NCBI RefSeq assembly: GCF_014839805.1
Contig: NC_051141.1
Span: 7,820,777-7,884,776, forward strand
Direction: 5' to 3'
DNA: 64,000 nucleotides
From: Manduca sexta
Lineage: Eukaryota; Arthropoda; Insecta; Lepidoptera; Sphingidae
Position 1 is the first letter of the stretch, and the number at the start of each line of letters is the position of its first letter. Under the pieces are notes generated by a model. The model had not been told where the DNA came from. It did no database searches and saw only the letters and a program-made list of their open reading frames with translations. The translations under genes and the position numbers were made by a program. This document shows, piece by piece, positions 13,301-22,848 of this stretch.

Positions 13301-16300
13301 TTATATAAGTTATATTGCTAATGCAGTGAAATGTGATGCGTTTGACCGTTAACGAAGGCAAAATATTCTTATGTTCATAATATATATCGTTGGATTGCAT
13401 AAATTGTGCGTTTGTCCAGATGCCTCTTAGATATGTTCAGGTCCTTTTTATGACATATGGCGTGATAATTTTGTTAAATCCAATAATTGTCTTTTTTGCA
13501 GAGGTATATGGAATGTGCCGTTCATCACTAATTGCTATTTGATGAAGATATCTGTACTGAAAACTCCGGCGACCAAATCCGTGTCGTTTTCAAAGGAAGG
13601 ACTTGATGCCGATATGGCGTTTTGTGCTAGTTTGAGAGATCATGTATGTACCTTTAAATGATGTCCTATAATACATGTAAATATTTTACATGGCCGTACT
13701 GATTTTTTTAAATTTAAGAACGGTAACAATAATTATTATTTATTATATACAGATGGATCCAAAACTAATGATCACTGTACAACAGCATTTTATGATCACC
13801 AACTTAATTATAAAAATGTATTAAGATAAGTACTAACTGTAATATATTTACAGCAGAGGTATATGCAATTTATTCTAAATTATCAAACCTTTAATTAATA
13901 AGGTTTCCTTGACATACCGCTTTTGCGCTTAGCACGGCAGAATAACGTTATATGTATTACATTATATATCATGGTGTCCTAGTCGAAAGGAGATAGGAAA
14001 GTATTCTCGCTTGCTCTAACACGGTGGAGTAGCAGAATACATCAAATACCTGTATACATTTCATTTTAAAATCCAAATAGGCATACTAATATATTTAAAT
14101 TTTAATCTAAACTTTTGCAATTGGTTTCGGTAAAATGGGACCGTTCCGAAGCTATGCAAAATCGAACTCAATAATCATTTAATATGCTACGGTGAAAAAA
14201 TATTGTTAAAACAAATCTACGTCGAATAGATAAACATTCCCTCTTTGGTGTCAATTTAATAAATATAATTAAATTTTGAAACAATATTAACAATTTATTT
14301 CAGGGTATCCACATGCACGTAAGCAACGAGCATTACTTCGGCCATCTTGTAAACCCGGAGTCGTACGACGTGACACGAACCAACCCTGACTTGTACCAGC
14401 TGTTGGACAACAAGCTGGAGTGGGACAACCGGTACCTACACGAGGACTATCTCAAAAACTTCGAAGAAGGCCAAAAACCGTTGATGGTGAGTACATTTCG
14501 TTGATACTCGTCACTTATGTAGACACTAGACATAAGTACTTAATTAGTTCTTCATAAGGACTTCATAAGATAACTACATAAGCAGTGAAGTAACTTTTTC
14601 ATTCCGCACGTCCCGTGCCAAACACTGAGCTAATTTCCTTTTGGAATAAATCTCACCTGGATTTTGTTCGCCTCATAATACCACACAAAATAAGGTTCAC
14701 AGCCCAAATGTGCCACTTAAATAATAAAGTGATATTATCTTTATTAGTTCAATGAAATAATACGATACACGGCCGTAGCAAACTATTGTAAGTGGTAAAA
14801 TAAAAGTAAACACCAAAATCGATTAATTTTTATTTATTTTATAAAAAAAATGGCTTTGTTGCAGCCCTGCCCCGACGTGTATTGGTTCCCGTTGATGTCA
14901 CCGAGGTTCTGCAGCGAGTTCATTGAGATCATGGAAAATTTCGGAAAATGGAGTGACGGTTCTAACCAGGTATTTTATTTTCTCAATAAATTAGCTACCG
15001 TATAAACTAAACATTCTTGAAAGTAAAATACGTTTTTTTTGTATATTCGCGACTTAGAGATGACATATTTAGATAAAATGTATAAAATATAATAAATTGT
15101 AAAGATAAATCAAATACTGGTACATCCTCTAGTATTTTCGATGGGTTGCAATATAACTATTCCTACCTAATATTTATATAAGAATTAACGTTTAACGAAG
15201 CCTTGTCTATCGCGTCCGTGTCAGAGATACAGTAAAGAGAAATTTTAAATCAATTTTACTGTGTCCCCAGGATAAGCGTTTGGAAAGCGGATACGAGGCG
15301 GTGCCGACGCGAGACATCCACATGAACCAGGTCGGGCTGGAGCGGCACTGGCTTCACATCCTGAAGGAATACGTGCGCCCGCTGCAGGAGATGGTCTTCA
15401 CTGGATACTACCACAATGTAAATATAATATTTATGTTTATTTGCATAACTCTATTGTAGTCTTTACGATATCTTCCATCTGATGTAACTGTAATTTTGAA
15501 GAACGTACGTTAGTTACTTTAATATGAATTTATTTTTAATTTGTTGCTATCGACCTTTCGCATACATAAGCTAGACGACTCAGTTCTCTTGTCGCATCTG
15601 CTTACAAACTCGGGTATAACGGTTTGAATTTTTCTATTTATATATTTCAAAAGTTTACTAAAGTTGGCACATTCACAGTACCCAAACTATATGTTAAAAA
15701 AAACTTATAATTTAAGGGAAAAATACATAGATGTAAACAGAACTGATGTTCTTGGCTATATACTTCGAATTTATTGATGAGTGAGCATTGCGTTGTCATG
15801 ACGACCGACAATGTTTATTCACTGCACACGTGCAACATGTCAATGTGTTGTACACGCCGGCTTTCGATAATCACGTAAATATATTATGAACGATGGTTCA
15901 AACTCCATAATGCGTTGTTTTAGCCGCCAGTGTCCCTGATGAACTTCGTGGTGCGCTACCGGCCCGACGAGCAGCCCTCGCTGCGGCCTCACCACGACTC
16001 CTCCACTTACACCATCAACTTGGCGCTAAACACACCCAGTAAGTTTCTGATATTTCTTTTATGCCTTCACGCGTACATCAAATTAAGTTAGAAATCAAAG
16101 GTACCTTTAGGTAAAACTTTGGCATACGAGAGCTAAGGGTCTATAAATATTCCAAACAAAATAATAATTAATAAATTACCGAAATTTTAACGCACTTTCC
16201 TAGGAGAAAAACAATGTCTTTCGGTAAGTATGAAAATTGAGGAGATTTCACGAACTAACATTGCTGTATTCTGGTACAACCATTAACTACGCTATACAGC

Positions 16301-16650
16301 GTGCTTCTTTAACTTTTACAAGGAAAGTGTTTTAGGCAGCATTAGGTCTTTTACGAAAAAAATTATGTCAGTCATTATATCAGAACGAAAAAGTGGTTTA
16401 CAATTTCCTTATAATATGATAACACAGTGTATTTGTTAACGCGTTAGGGATTTGTATTAAGTATTGAATGTAATGTCCAGACGTGGACTACGAGGGCGGC
16501 GGGTGTCGGTTCATCCGGTACGACTGCTCGGTGCGCGACACCAAGCTGGGCTGGCTGCTGATGCACCCGGGCCGCCTCACGCACTACCACGAGGGGCTGC
16601 TCGTCACCAACGGCACTCGCTACATCATGGTCTCATTCGTCGACCCCTGA
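4302..16650 (+). CDS. PLOD: Procollagen-lysine 2-oxoglutarate 5-dioxygenase (lysyl hydroxylase), 13 exons
   Basis: Exons: 4302-4365, 4663-4894, 5153-5328, 5503-5670, 5885-6081, 6280-6533, 7180-7404, 13502-13643, 14304-14486, 14865-14969, 15271-15417, 15924-16038, 16481-16650. All have GT-AG borders and phases that join into 2178 bases (725 residues), the usual family length. Residues 1-20 are a signal peptide. The N-terminal glycosyltransferase-like domain shows the acidic motif FTDSYDV (residues 96-102). The C-terminal Fe(II)/2-oxoglutarate domain has H654 and D656 in RPHHDSST, H706 in HYHEG and R716 in GTRY. Counted from the C-terminus these fall exactly where I recall the human LH3 residues. 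The family hydroxylates collagen lysines in the endoplasmic reticulum, and some members also glycosylate hydroxylysine; in insects the expected substrate is collagen IV. The protein ends VSFVDP without a KDEL signal, as is normal for the family. Intron 7 hosts an antisense gene, and the next gene downstream is convergent. Confidence 0.96.
6730..7130. repeat. Probable repeat-derived DNA in PLOD intron 6
   Basis: This intron segment is richer in GC than the adjoining intron and contains CpG-rich stretches (CACGCGGTGCCGCGCGG) and a B-box-like string (GGGTTCAAACC, near 7073). It resembles retroposon-derived sequence. The family and the borders are not clear. Confidence 0.3.
7742..7747 (-). terminator. 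Polyadenylation signal of the OIG-4-like gene
   Basis: AATAAA on the minus strand lies 74 bases beyond the stop codon at 7821. A second AATAAA occurs at 7685-7690. Either would give a short 3' untranslated region inside PLOD intron 7. Confidence 0.5.
7821..10188 (-). CDS. oig-4: Secreted single-immunoglobulin-domain protein, OIG-4-like, nested in a PLOD intron
   Basis: Four minus-strand exons (10188-10078, 10007-9936, 9333-9184, 7979-7821) all have GT-AG borders and phase 0 junctions, giving 163 residues. An N-terminal signal peptide ([14 protein letters not shown]) is followed by a basic stretch ([13 protein letters not shown]). A short linker ([19 protein letters not shown]) precedes one Ig domain. 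That domain has its cysteine pair at C85 and C141, the core tryptophan W97 in ITWFKDG, and the DAGVYEC motif before the second cysteine. The chain ends soon after the domain with no membrane segment or anchor signal. The linker and domain text match my memory of insect proteins named after worm OIG-4, a secreted single-Ig protein that stabilises acetylcholine-receptor clusters at neuromuscular junctions. The family assignment is from memory; the Ig fold and secretion are seen directly. The whole gene sits antisense within PLOD intron 7. Confidence 0.85.
8569..8913. mobile_element. MITE with 25-bp terminal inverted repeats
   Basis: The sequence CAGAGGGTCTACTTCG... at 8569-8593 is repeated as its reverse complement at 8889-8913 with one mismatch in 25 bases. 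The 345-bp interior has no open frame of note, as expected of a non-autonomous DNA transposon. Flanking bases show no clear target duplication, so the superfamily is undetermined. It lies in intron 3 of the OIG-4-like gene and also within PLOD intron 7. Confidence 0.7.
11580..11935 (-). mobile_element. Helitron-like non-autonomous fragment
   Basis: Text such as GTTGCTCGCGGCTTCACC at the left end is the reverse complement of the 3' end typical of abundant lepidopteran Helitron-like elements (GGTGAAGCCGCGAGCAAC). Further inside are ACCCCAGTCTATCAGTGAG and AATCCATTCCAGGTTTCGG, which I also recall from this repeat family. No protein is encoded. The right border is uncertain. Confidence 0.45.
12825..13010 (+). 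mobile_element. Short Helitron-like repeat
   Basis: It starts AAGCTGAAGAGTTTATTTG, continues with CTCGCTTATCTCGGCAACT and ends CGGGCGGGGCCGCAGGCGTA followed by GCTTGTATTA. This is the structure of short, non-coding Helitron-like repeats common in moths and butterflies. It is about 185 bases long. Confidence 0.5.
13745..13890 (+). pseudogene. LINE ribonuclease H fragment in PLOD intron 8
   Basis: The frame reads YTDGSKTND, then [10 protein letters not shown], and after a stop and frame change TAEVYAIY. This is the order of motifs in the RNase H domain of non-LTR retrotransposons: the first aspartate in TDGSK and the glutamate in TAE. Only this short piece remains, with at least one stop codon and one frameshift. 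It lies in the sense orientation of the host intron. Confidence 0.65.
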
Positions 16651-16708
16651 ACCACTTGCGCTACGTGTGCTGCAATAACAATGTATCATCCTGTACATAC
16701 ATGGCATC

Positions 16709-16714
16709 AATAAA
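16709..16714 (+). terminator. PLOD polyadenylation signal
   Basis: AATAAA lies 59 bases after the PLOD stop codon. Further AATAAA-like copies occur near 16845. The convergent gene's own signal (16868-16873 on the minus strand) is close by, so the two 3' ends nearly touch. Confidence 0.6.
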
Positions 16715-16867
16715 TTTATGTACAATCGTTTACGACATTCAGTATTTATGGTTCGCTGCCAATGAAGATACTGAAAATAATGTTGTTAATTTATCGCTGT
16801 ATTGCATTTAAGTAATAATCTCTCAACATTTTATAGTAAGGAAAATAAATAATTAAAATAATTATAG

Positions 16868-16873
16868 TTTATT
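16868..16873 (-). terminator. Candidate polyadenylation signal of the convergent gene
   Basis: AATAAA on the minus strand lies about 240 bases beyond the stop codon at 17113. It is the best signal seen between this gene and the PLOD 3' end. Confidence 0.4.
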
Positions 16874-17112
16874 GACATGTGATTAGCAAGTAGTTACATT
16901 ATGTTCAAACACTTTTGTACTCAATAATCAATATGTTACTAATATAATAGGATAAAACCAAAGATTTCATTCATGATCAATGTGACATTGTAACTGAAAT
17001 AAATTTCCTACTTTGACTTATATTTTAATTCAACCCTCAAAACTCTCACGATTTACGTGTATTTAGCTCATTGAATGGGAGGATGCATCCAGTCCTTCCA
17101 CTGTTTCTTTGG

Positions 17113-18586
17113 TTAGTTCCGATGCGAAGTCTTTGAATTTTTTTGTTGGGAATCGGTAATGTTTGCCGAAAGCCGACTCCGCGTACTTTTAAACCTTTGA
17201 AACTCCTTCTCTTCCTTCTTCCACTCCTTTTTGTCCACATAAGGGAATAGATTCCTCAGCCACGGCGGGATGAATTGGTCCATGTAATAGAACCGACGCA
17301 TCCATACTTTATGTGATTCACAGTAATTCCCCCAGTGTCCGCTCATCCAGAATGGTATCCTAGAAGTTGGTGTACTCATTTATAAGACGCACTATATAAT
17401 AAGTATTATAAACCGCCTCGCTCAATTTGTGGCAACACTAACATTAAAATGTATGCAACGGTTAAAATTTTAATGGCAAATAATAGCTTTCTCACTGATT
17501 CTTCATTGCTCCTCTTTATTTGAATATAATTATATTTTGTTTATTTTATCTGATTTTTAAACTGAATATAATGTTTGAGCCAGTAGCATTTGTTAGTGAG
17601 CAAGGATGAATTATAGACGGTGCGGATGCAAGAGCAAGCCTTATGCGAGTGGCCGTACGCGACTTACGCTACTTAAATTAAGGCTATCATTTATTATGTT
17701 CCACATAGAAAAACTCATTCTTGCTTTTTAAAAATCAAATGTAAAAATAAAGTTGTCCGAAAAAGAATCACGCTGCACCAAGTCCCTAACACTATATAAA
17801 ACACCGGCTTACCAACTAAAACCCCGCGGTGGCTCTCTTCGAGGCTATTTATCACAAGACATATCCGAAGGATACATCATTTCTACACACATACATCTTT
17901 TCATTATCTTGGTACCGAGGATAAACTGCATATATTTGATTCACTTCTATTTACAAGATTGATGAAGAAAAACATAAACTTACATGCTGACGTATCTTAA
18001 TGTCCATCTGTACGCGTTGGTATAATAATAGGCTGAGAGCGGGTTCAAGTGAATGAAAGGTTCTACGCTGCCAATACCGGCCGCGAACGCTATCACGGTC
18101 ATGCCAACCTGGTAGCCATCAACCAGCACCACCAGACCTTCCCTTATGTTTTCCTTTGTTGGGAAATGGACATCGGAAGACATTTTTTCTGTGGAGATAA
18201 TAGATAATTAAATAATTAGTTAATTGTTGATATATATTCATAAGAAATAAAACCAAATGCAAAATCCACTACAACGAAAAAATAATTGAACTTTATATGC
18301 CTATGAGTCATTAAGAAATAATTAAAATACAAGTAATGTAATATTCTGTCCAATTTGTTGTTTTATGTTTATGTGCGCAAAATTGTTTTTTTTTTTTTTT
18401 AATTTGTAGTGGGTTTTAAAGCTTTTACTTTAAACGTATATTTTTTGCATTTTCTTCAACTCTCATTTAAATAAACCACATAAAAATAATCATAATTATT
18501 GTCCTGTTTTATTTTAAAGAGCTCCCTGCTGCCATCTGAAGTTCAAGGTCACACTACAACATTTTTAATATGGTAGTAGGTATGTA

Positions 18587-18648
<62 letters not shown>

Positions 18649-20134
18649 TATATTATATAATTTAATATATTAATTATATAATATATTAAATTATATAATT
18701 AATTAAATTTTAATATTGCACTGTCATATAACGTCAATGCAATATTAAACGCAACATAAAAAGAATCAACAGAATCCTATTTGATTTAAAGGAATTATCT
18801 TCTGCATCTTCGAAGTCCAATGTCTTAATAGCAATCAAATTAAAATAGGAACATCCTGAAGCTATATCAGAGTCAATATAAAGAGAGTCATTTAAAATCA
18901 TTCAATCAATCATCATCAAAAAGAGGCATTAAAGGGGTTAAAAATTATCGCTGAACAGTAAAAAAAAATACGACGAATTAAGTAAACTTCTTCGTTGTTG
19001 GTTAAAAATATCGTCAAACCAGCCAATTTCGCATTTTTTCTACTAAAAATGAACGAATTCAACTCTTCTAAATTAAGTACCTAATTGAACAATCAGTGAT
19101 TGAAAATACTCCGCGAGTCATGCGATTATAGTACTTAGCGGAATAATATATTTTGTATTAGCTAATAAGGTTGGTCAATAAGTAGAAGGCAAATAGGTCA
19201 AGAAGTTGCAATATGTATAATACATTATCGTATTGCATATATACATTATTTAAATACTCATAACTAGGCTGGTACATACAAATATTATAGCTTGTAAAAA
19301 TCACATCCTTTCCTTACCGCCATAAAAGAGTAATAAAAAGTACTTGCCTGTGGGCGGTATATTCAAATCGATACCCAGTCGCGGCTTCCAAAAGAATGTT
19401 CCTGGAATCGTTCCCTAAAACGAATGATATAAAAATTGAATCCCCACTTACCGTCACATCAATTATCCTCGAAGGATTAGACAGAAGGGCAACTTGTCAT
19501 TGGACCCACTTTTGCATTGCTTATTCCATATCATAATGATATACAGACTAATGTATCCAATATCAGAAACTGAACAAGAAATCCAATATTATAGAATGAC
19601 GGGTCTTATATTTAAGTTGACTTAATAATCATTACATATTATACAAGGTCATTTAACATTGATTTAATAAATGAAATCACATACTCACCTTTACCTCTGC
19701 TAATATTGTACTACCAAAAATCATCCATTAATAAAGAATATTTTCAACAAAAATCCCAGTTTAACTTTGATTTTTTTTCATCTTGTACTTTTGTGCGAAT
19801 ATGGCGTGTACGTGAGTGTATTTCTGATTGAAAGCGTAATAATGCCACTGCGACGAATTTTCTTACAGTAGTCGTAGTCGCATTAGGGGTAGTTAAATTT
19901 TTTCCAAATGCATTTTATTCTAAACTTCCACTTTTTTTATTTTACATCTAGGGTTCGAGTAAATTATTGTCAAATTTTATTTTTAAAATAAATATATGGT
20001 TTCATTTAGTAAAGCAATGTCAAAATGAGTTTGATTATCAGATATAATATTTCAATGTAAAAATAATTATATTTTCTTACCTTTGTCATTGGTATAATAA
20101 AGAAAAACATAAGGCACAACATGTTTTCATTCAT
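17113..20134 (-). CDS. Unrecognised 190-residue protein with N-terminal hydrophobic leader, four exons
   Basis: Exons on the minus strand are 20134-20081, 19414-19348, 18188-17984 and 17359-17113. The junction phases (0, 1, 2) fit and give 573 bases, 190 residues plus stop. Intron 2 starts with GC (CACAG|GCAAGT), a rare but accepted donor; the others are GT-AG. Residues 1-18 (MNENMLCLMFFFIIPMTK) look like a signal peptide or anchor. A second hydrophobic stretch, from about residue 57, includes VGMTVIAFAAGIG. The middle is rich in aromatic residues (YYYTNAYRWTLRY, FWMSGHWGNY, RFYYMDQFIPPWL), and the tail is charged (KKEWKKEEKEFQRF). An alternative start at 18183 within exon 3 would drop the leader and give 150 residues. 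I do not recognise the family. Small size and aromatic/basic composition would suit a membrane-associated or mitochondrial protein, which is inference only. Confidence 0.65.
18589..18646. repeat. (AT)n microsatellite
   Basis: About 29 uninterrupted AT units are present. A short AT-only palindrome follows directly. Confidence 0.95.
18652..18699. repeat. AT-only inverted repeat, 20-bp arms
   Basis: The arms 18652-18671 and 18680-18699 are exact reverse complements with an 8-base spacer. Composition is A and T only, so the match may have grown from the neighbouring microsatellite. Confidence 0.75.
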
Positions 20135-20577
20135 GGTTACAAAGTGTCCGCTTCACCAGTTCTAATACTGCACGTCCACTCCCAGACTATATCGCGCTGT
20201 TAAATGCCGTGGACACTTTGTTATGATCACAATACATACCACATGTGCTGAAGGAAGTCTACGTCAAGATATTTAACGTACGTGCATTACATGGCCGCAT
20301 ATTTACCACGCGAGTCAGTTTTCCTAGAATTTTCAGGTTTGTTTTATATGATATCTTCCCTTAAACAAATACCGTCGACTCTTCTATACCAAATTCGTAC
20401 TGTCAATTTCAATTTATTGTTTAAATTGTATACAAAAATCTTTTTTAGCAGGCAATACTAATTATTTCCATGGCCGAATCTTAGGAGCGACTGAATGGTT
20501 ATACATTAACGTACCAAGTACACGTCTAAGTGAGTTTTCCGATAGTTACGGATAGGTACTATATACAAGCCAAAACT

Positions 20578-21080
20578 GCATCTCATCTCATCCGCCTACA
20601 ATTGTCCACTGCTGATCATAGGCCTCCCCTAGATCGCGCCACGTTGTTCGGTCCTCCGCTCTTCCCATCCAGCGTCCACCGGCGATCCTACGAATGTCCT
20701 CGGACCAGCGGGTCGGAGGTCGTCCTACTAGCGTAGGACGCTTACCGAGACGCGGTCTCCACTCTAGCACGTGTCTGCTCCAGCGGCCATCAGTCCTACG
20801 ACAGATATGGCTAGCCCACTGCCACTTCAGCTTGCTTATTATCCGAACTATGTCCGTTACTTTGGTTCTCTCACGGATAACCTCATTTCTGCGAGAGAGA
20901 CACCTAGCATAGCTCGCTCCACCGCCCGCTGCGCGACCCTAAATTTATGGACTAGCCCTATCGTCTCAGTGTCCACGTCTCAGCACCATACTTCATCACC
21001 GGTAGGACGCAGTGCTCGAAGACTCGTCTTCAAGCATGCAAAACTGCATGATAAGCCTAAATCCACGGTAAAATCACACG
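20578..21080 (-). pseudogene. RTE-type LINE 3' coding fragment
   Basis: On the minus strand the frame carries VLPVMKYGAETWTL, QRAVERAMLG, KLKWQWASHI, RRTDGRWSRHVLEWRPR, GRPPTRWSEDIRRIAG and RTTWRDLGEAYDQQW. This is the C-terminal region of endonuclease-reverse transcriptases of RTE-like non-LTR elements. Stop codons and frameshifts break it (for example after ETWTLRR), and the upstream catalytic reverse transcriptase is absent. This matches the usual 5' truncation of LINE copies. Confidence 0.8.
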
Positions 21081-21559
21081 GACTATGAAAAAGAAGGGAT
21101 GAACGCAACTCACCATTATTACTATTGTTTGCATATCCATGACAGACTGTTTTAAACAATAACGAATACTTGATAAAACTTTAATCAATTATGACTTCGT
21201 CATTAACGCACAGTCATAAGTTATCAATTGAATTGGAAACGTAATTATGCTCATAATCAATATATTCAACTGTGTTTTCTAATTTGTTGTAAGACACTAT
21301 TAGTTGGTAGTATAATTTAATTCTAAACTCACCAGATGCATGGCAGGGATACGGTGAGTCTGCAGTAGAACTTAGGATAAAAATAAATGATAGTTGTATT
21401 GTTGTGATAGTATATGACTTACATGATCAATGCTCGTCGCCGTCGTTACAAATAAGCAATAATAACCAGATCAGAAGTTAAACAGCAAGTTAATATAGAA
21501 CTAAGTGTTTCTATCCAGGTTTTCAAGGCGGCAGATTTTAGACAAAAATATTATTTTAT

Positions 21560-21660
21560 GTAAATGTGTGGCCAAGCTCTGTGATATGAGGGCATGGTAT
21601 CTCCTGCCTGTTCTAAGAGACAACTAAAAGGGGGATATCGGGAGTCGTGGCCGTACAGTG
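21560..21660 (+). repeat. Interspersed repeat related to 59225-59300
   Basis: The text GTATCTCCTGCCTGTTCTAA then GAGACAACTAAAAGG parallels TATCCCGTGCCTGTCGTAAG then AGGCGACTAATTGGG near 59240. Two diverged copies of the same element, probably a LINE 3' region, are therefore present in the window. The borders are not defined. Confidence 0.4.
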
Positions 21661-22145
21661 ACGAATACGCGGCTTACGTAGTGAACAAGAAAGTGTTGAA
21701 ATAAAAATATGAATTTCGTGTTTGTGTTACTTTGTGAAATAATAGATCATTCAATATATATGTACATAATTTATTAAATGACATCAATAATAATTATTCA
21801 TCCAACATTTTTCACAATTACCATATGTAATTACTAAAGATAAGCGAAGTTTATTTATTTATTGATTTCAGGTTTTCCAGCAGATTATACATTCAATTTA
21901 CACAGGAGTAGCATAACAAAGGTCATTAAAGGTCATATTCTGATGCACAACCAACTTAAAAGAGATTAAAATAATGCGCACATTGTTAAATTATACTATT
22001 ACAAATTATAAGAACATATAAACTAAAAAATAACCAAAATTATGTTAACATTAAAATTTTATTTAAATTACATAAAAGCGAAGTTGAATCAAATAAGAAA
22101 AGACTCAAAGATGAAGAAAAGATTATAGAAAAATATAAAAGATAT

Positions 22146-22400
22146 ATGTTACATTGCTTTGCTCAACTATTATACAAAGATGTACATATTTCCCCAGTTC
22201 GAGTCGTATTCAACTCGCAGAAAGTTAAAATCCGGACCCAGCATAAAATATTAAAAGTTCTCATTAAAACACATTGTTTCCCAGATTTATTTAAACAGCA
22301 CAGTGACAAGTCACCGTGTGGCTCAGTAAACAATAGTGAAAGTTCAAACGAGGTGGTACTCGGCGTGTTTAAAATGTTCTTACAAGAAAGCAACAATTAG
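22146..22400 (+). CDS. Unrecognised open reading frame, possible terminal exon or small gene
   Basis: An ATG frame of 84 codons (MLHCFAQLLYKDVHISP...) ends in TAG at 22400. The same frame stays open upstream without an ATG to roughly 22000, with a lysine/glutamate-rich, coiled-coil-like stretch (RLKDEEKIIEKYKRY) immediately before the ATG. An open stretch of about 130 codons is unusual for this AT-rich DNA. I see no known domain and no convincing splice acceptor. It could be a terminal exon, a relic from the surrounding transposon nest, or chance. Confidence 0.25.
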   Translation: MLHCFAQLLYKDVHISPVRVVFNSQKVKIRTQHKILKVLIKTHCFPDLFKQHSDKSPCGSVNNSESSNEVVLGVFKMFLQESNN

Positions 22401-22848
22401 ACAACGCTCACGACCACGTCACAACTCACAAGCTGCCTCTAATTTTAAAACCTTGTTCTAACTTTTTTAATGTGACGACCTTTACATAATAGACAGTAAG
22501 TTTTTTGAGGATTCGGACGCCTTAACTCTATGTAGTATTTCAAGTCAATGATATTTAAGAAATACTTTAAAGGTTCGGTGCGTTCAATTAATCTATTTTT
22601 GGTTCACCTAAAATTCTACATTTTTCTTTAGTTTTTGATCATGAAAAAAAGTAAATACGCAATAACTACAATTAGTCATAAGGTTATAGGTGGTTGATTA
22701 ATCAAGGAAAATTAATAGGGAACATCAATGATGACTCCACATATATTCTCTATAAGGAGCACATTACCACAGCATTTATTCGATTTCCCTTTTTCTTCTG
22801 CCAAACCCAACATTCGTTTCCGTACATAAACGTTAACACTAGCAGGAT

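Larger units (their letters stand above)
10189..13501. other. Remainder of PLOD intron 7, non-coding with Helitron-like fragments
   Basis: Between the start of the nested gene and PLOD exon 8 I see no further exons. Two repeat fragments (11580-11935 and 12825-13010) are listed separately. The 120 bases upstream of 10188 are GC-richer and are the likely promoter and leader of the nested gene; no TATA box was obvious. Confidence 0.55.

Noticed and set aside
16464..16811. 115-codon + strand frame at the PLOD 3' end
   Set aside because: It overlaps PLOD exon 13 in another frame; the PLOD frame has the catalytic motifs and proper splice phase.
17360..17379. Start codon at 17379 for an 88-residue protein
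   Set aside because: The ATG lies 5' of a good acceptor (CTTCTAG) and the spliced model joins exon 3 in phase. The 20 bases from this ATG are better read as intron.
22163..22396. Minus-strand frame opposite the 22146-22400 open frame
   Set aside because: It is the mirror of the longer plus-strand frame, with no motif and no reason to prefer it.
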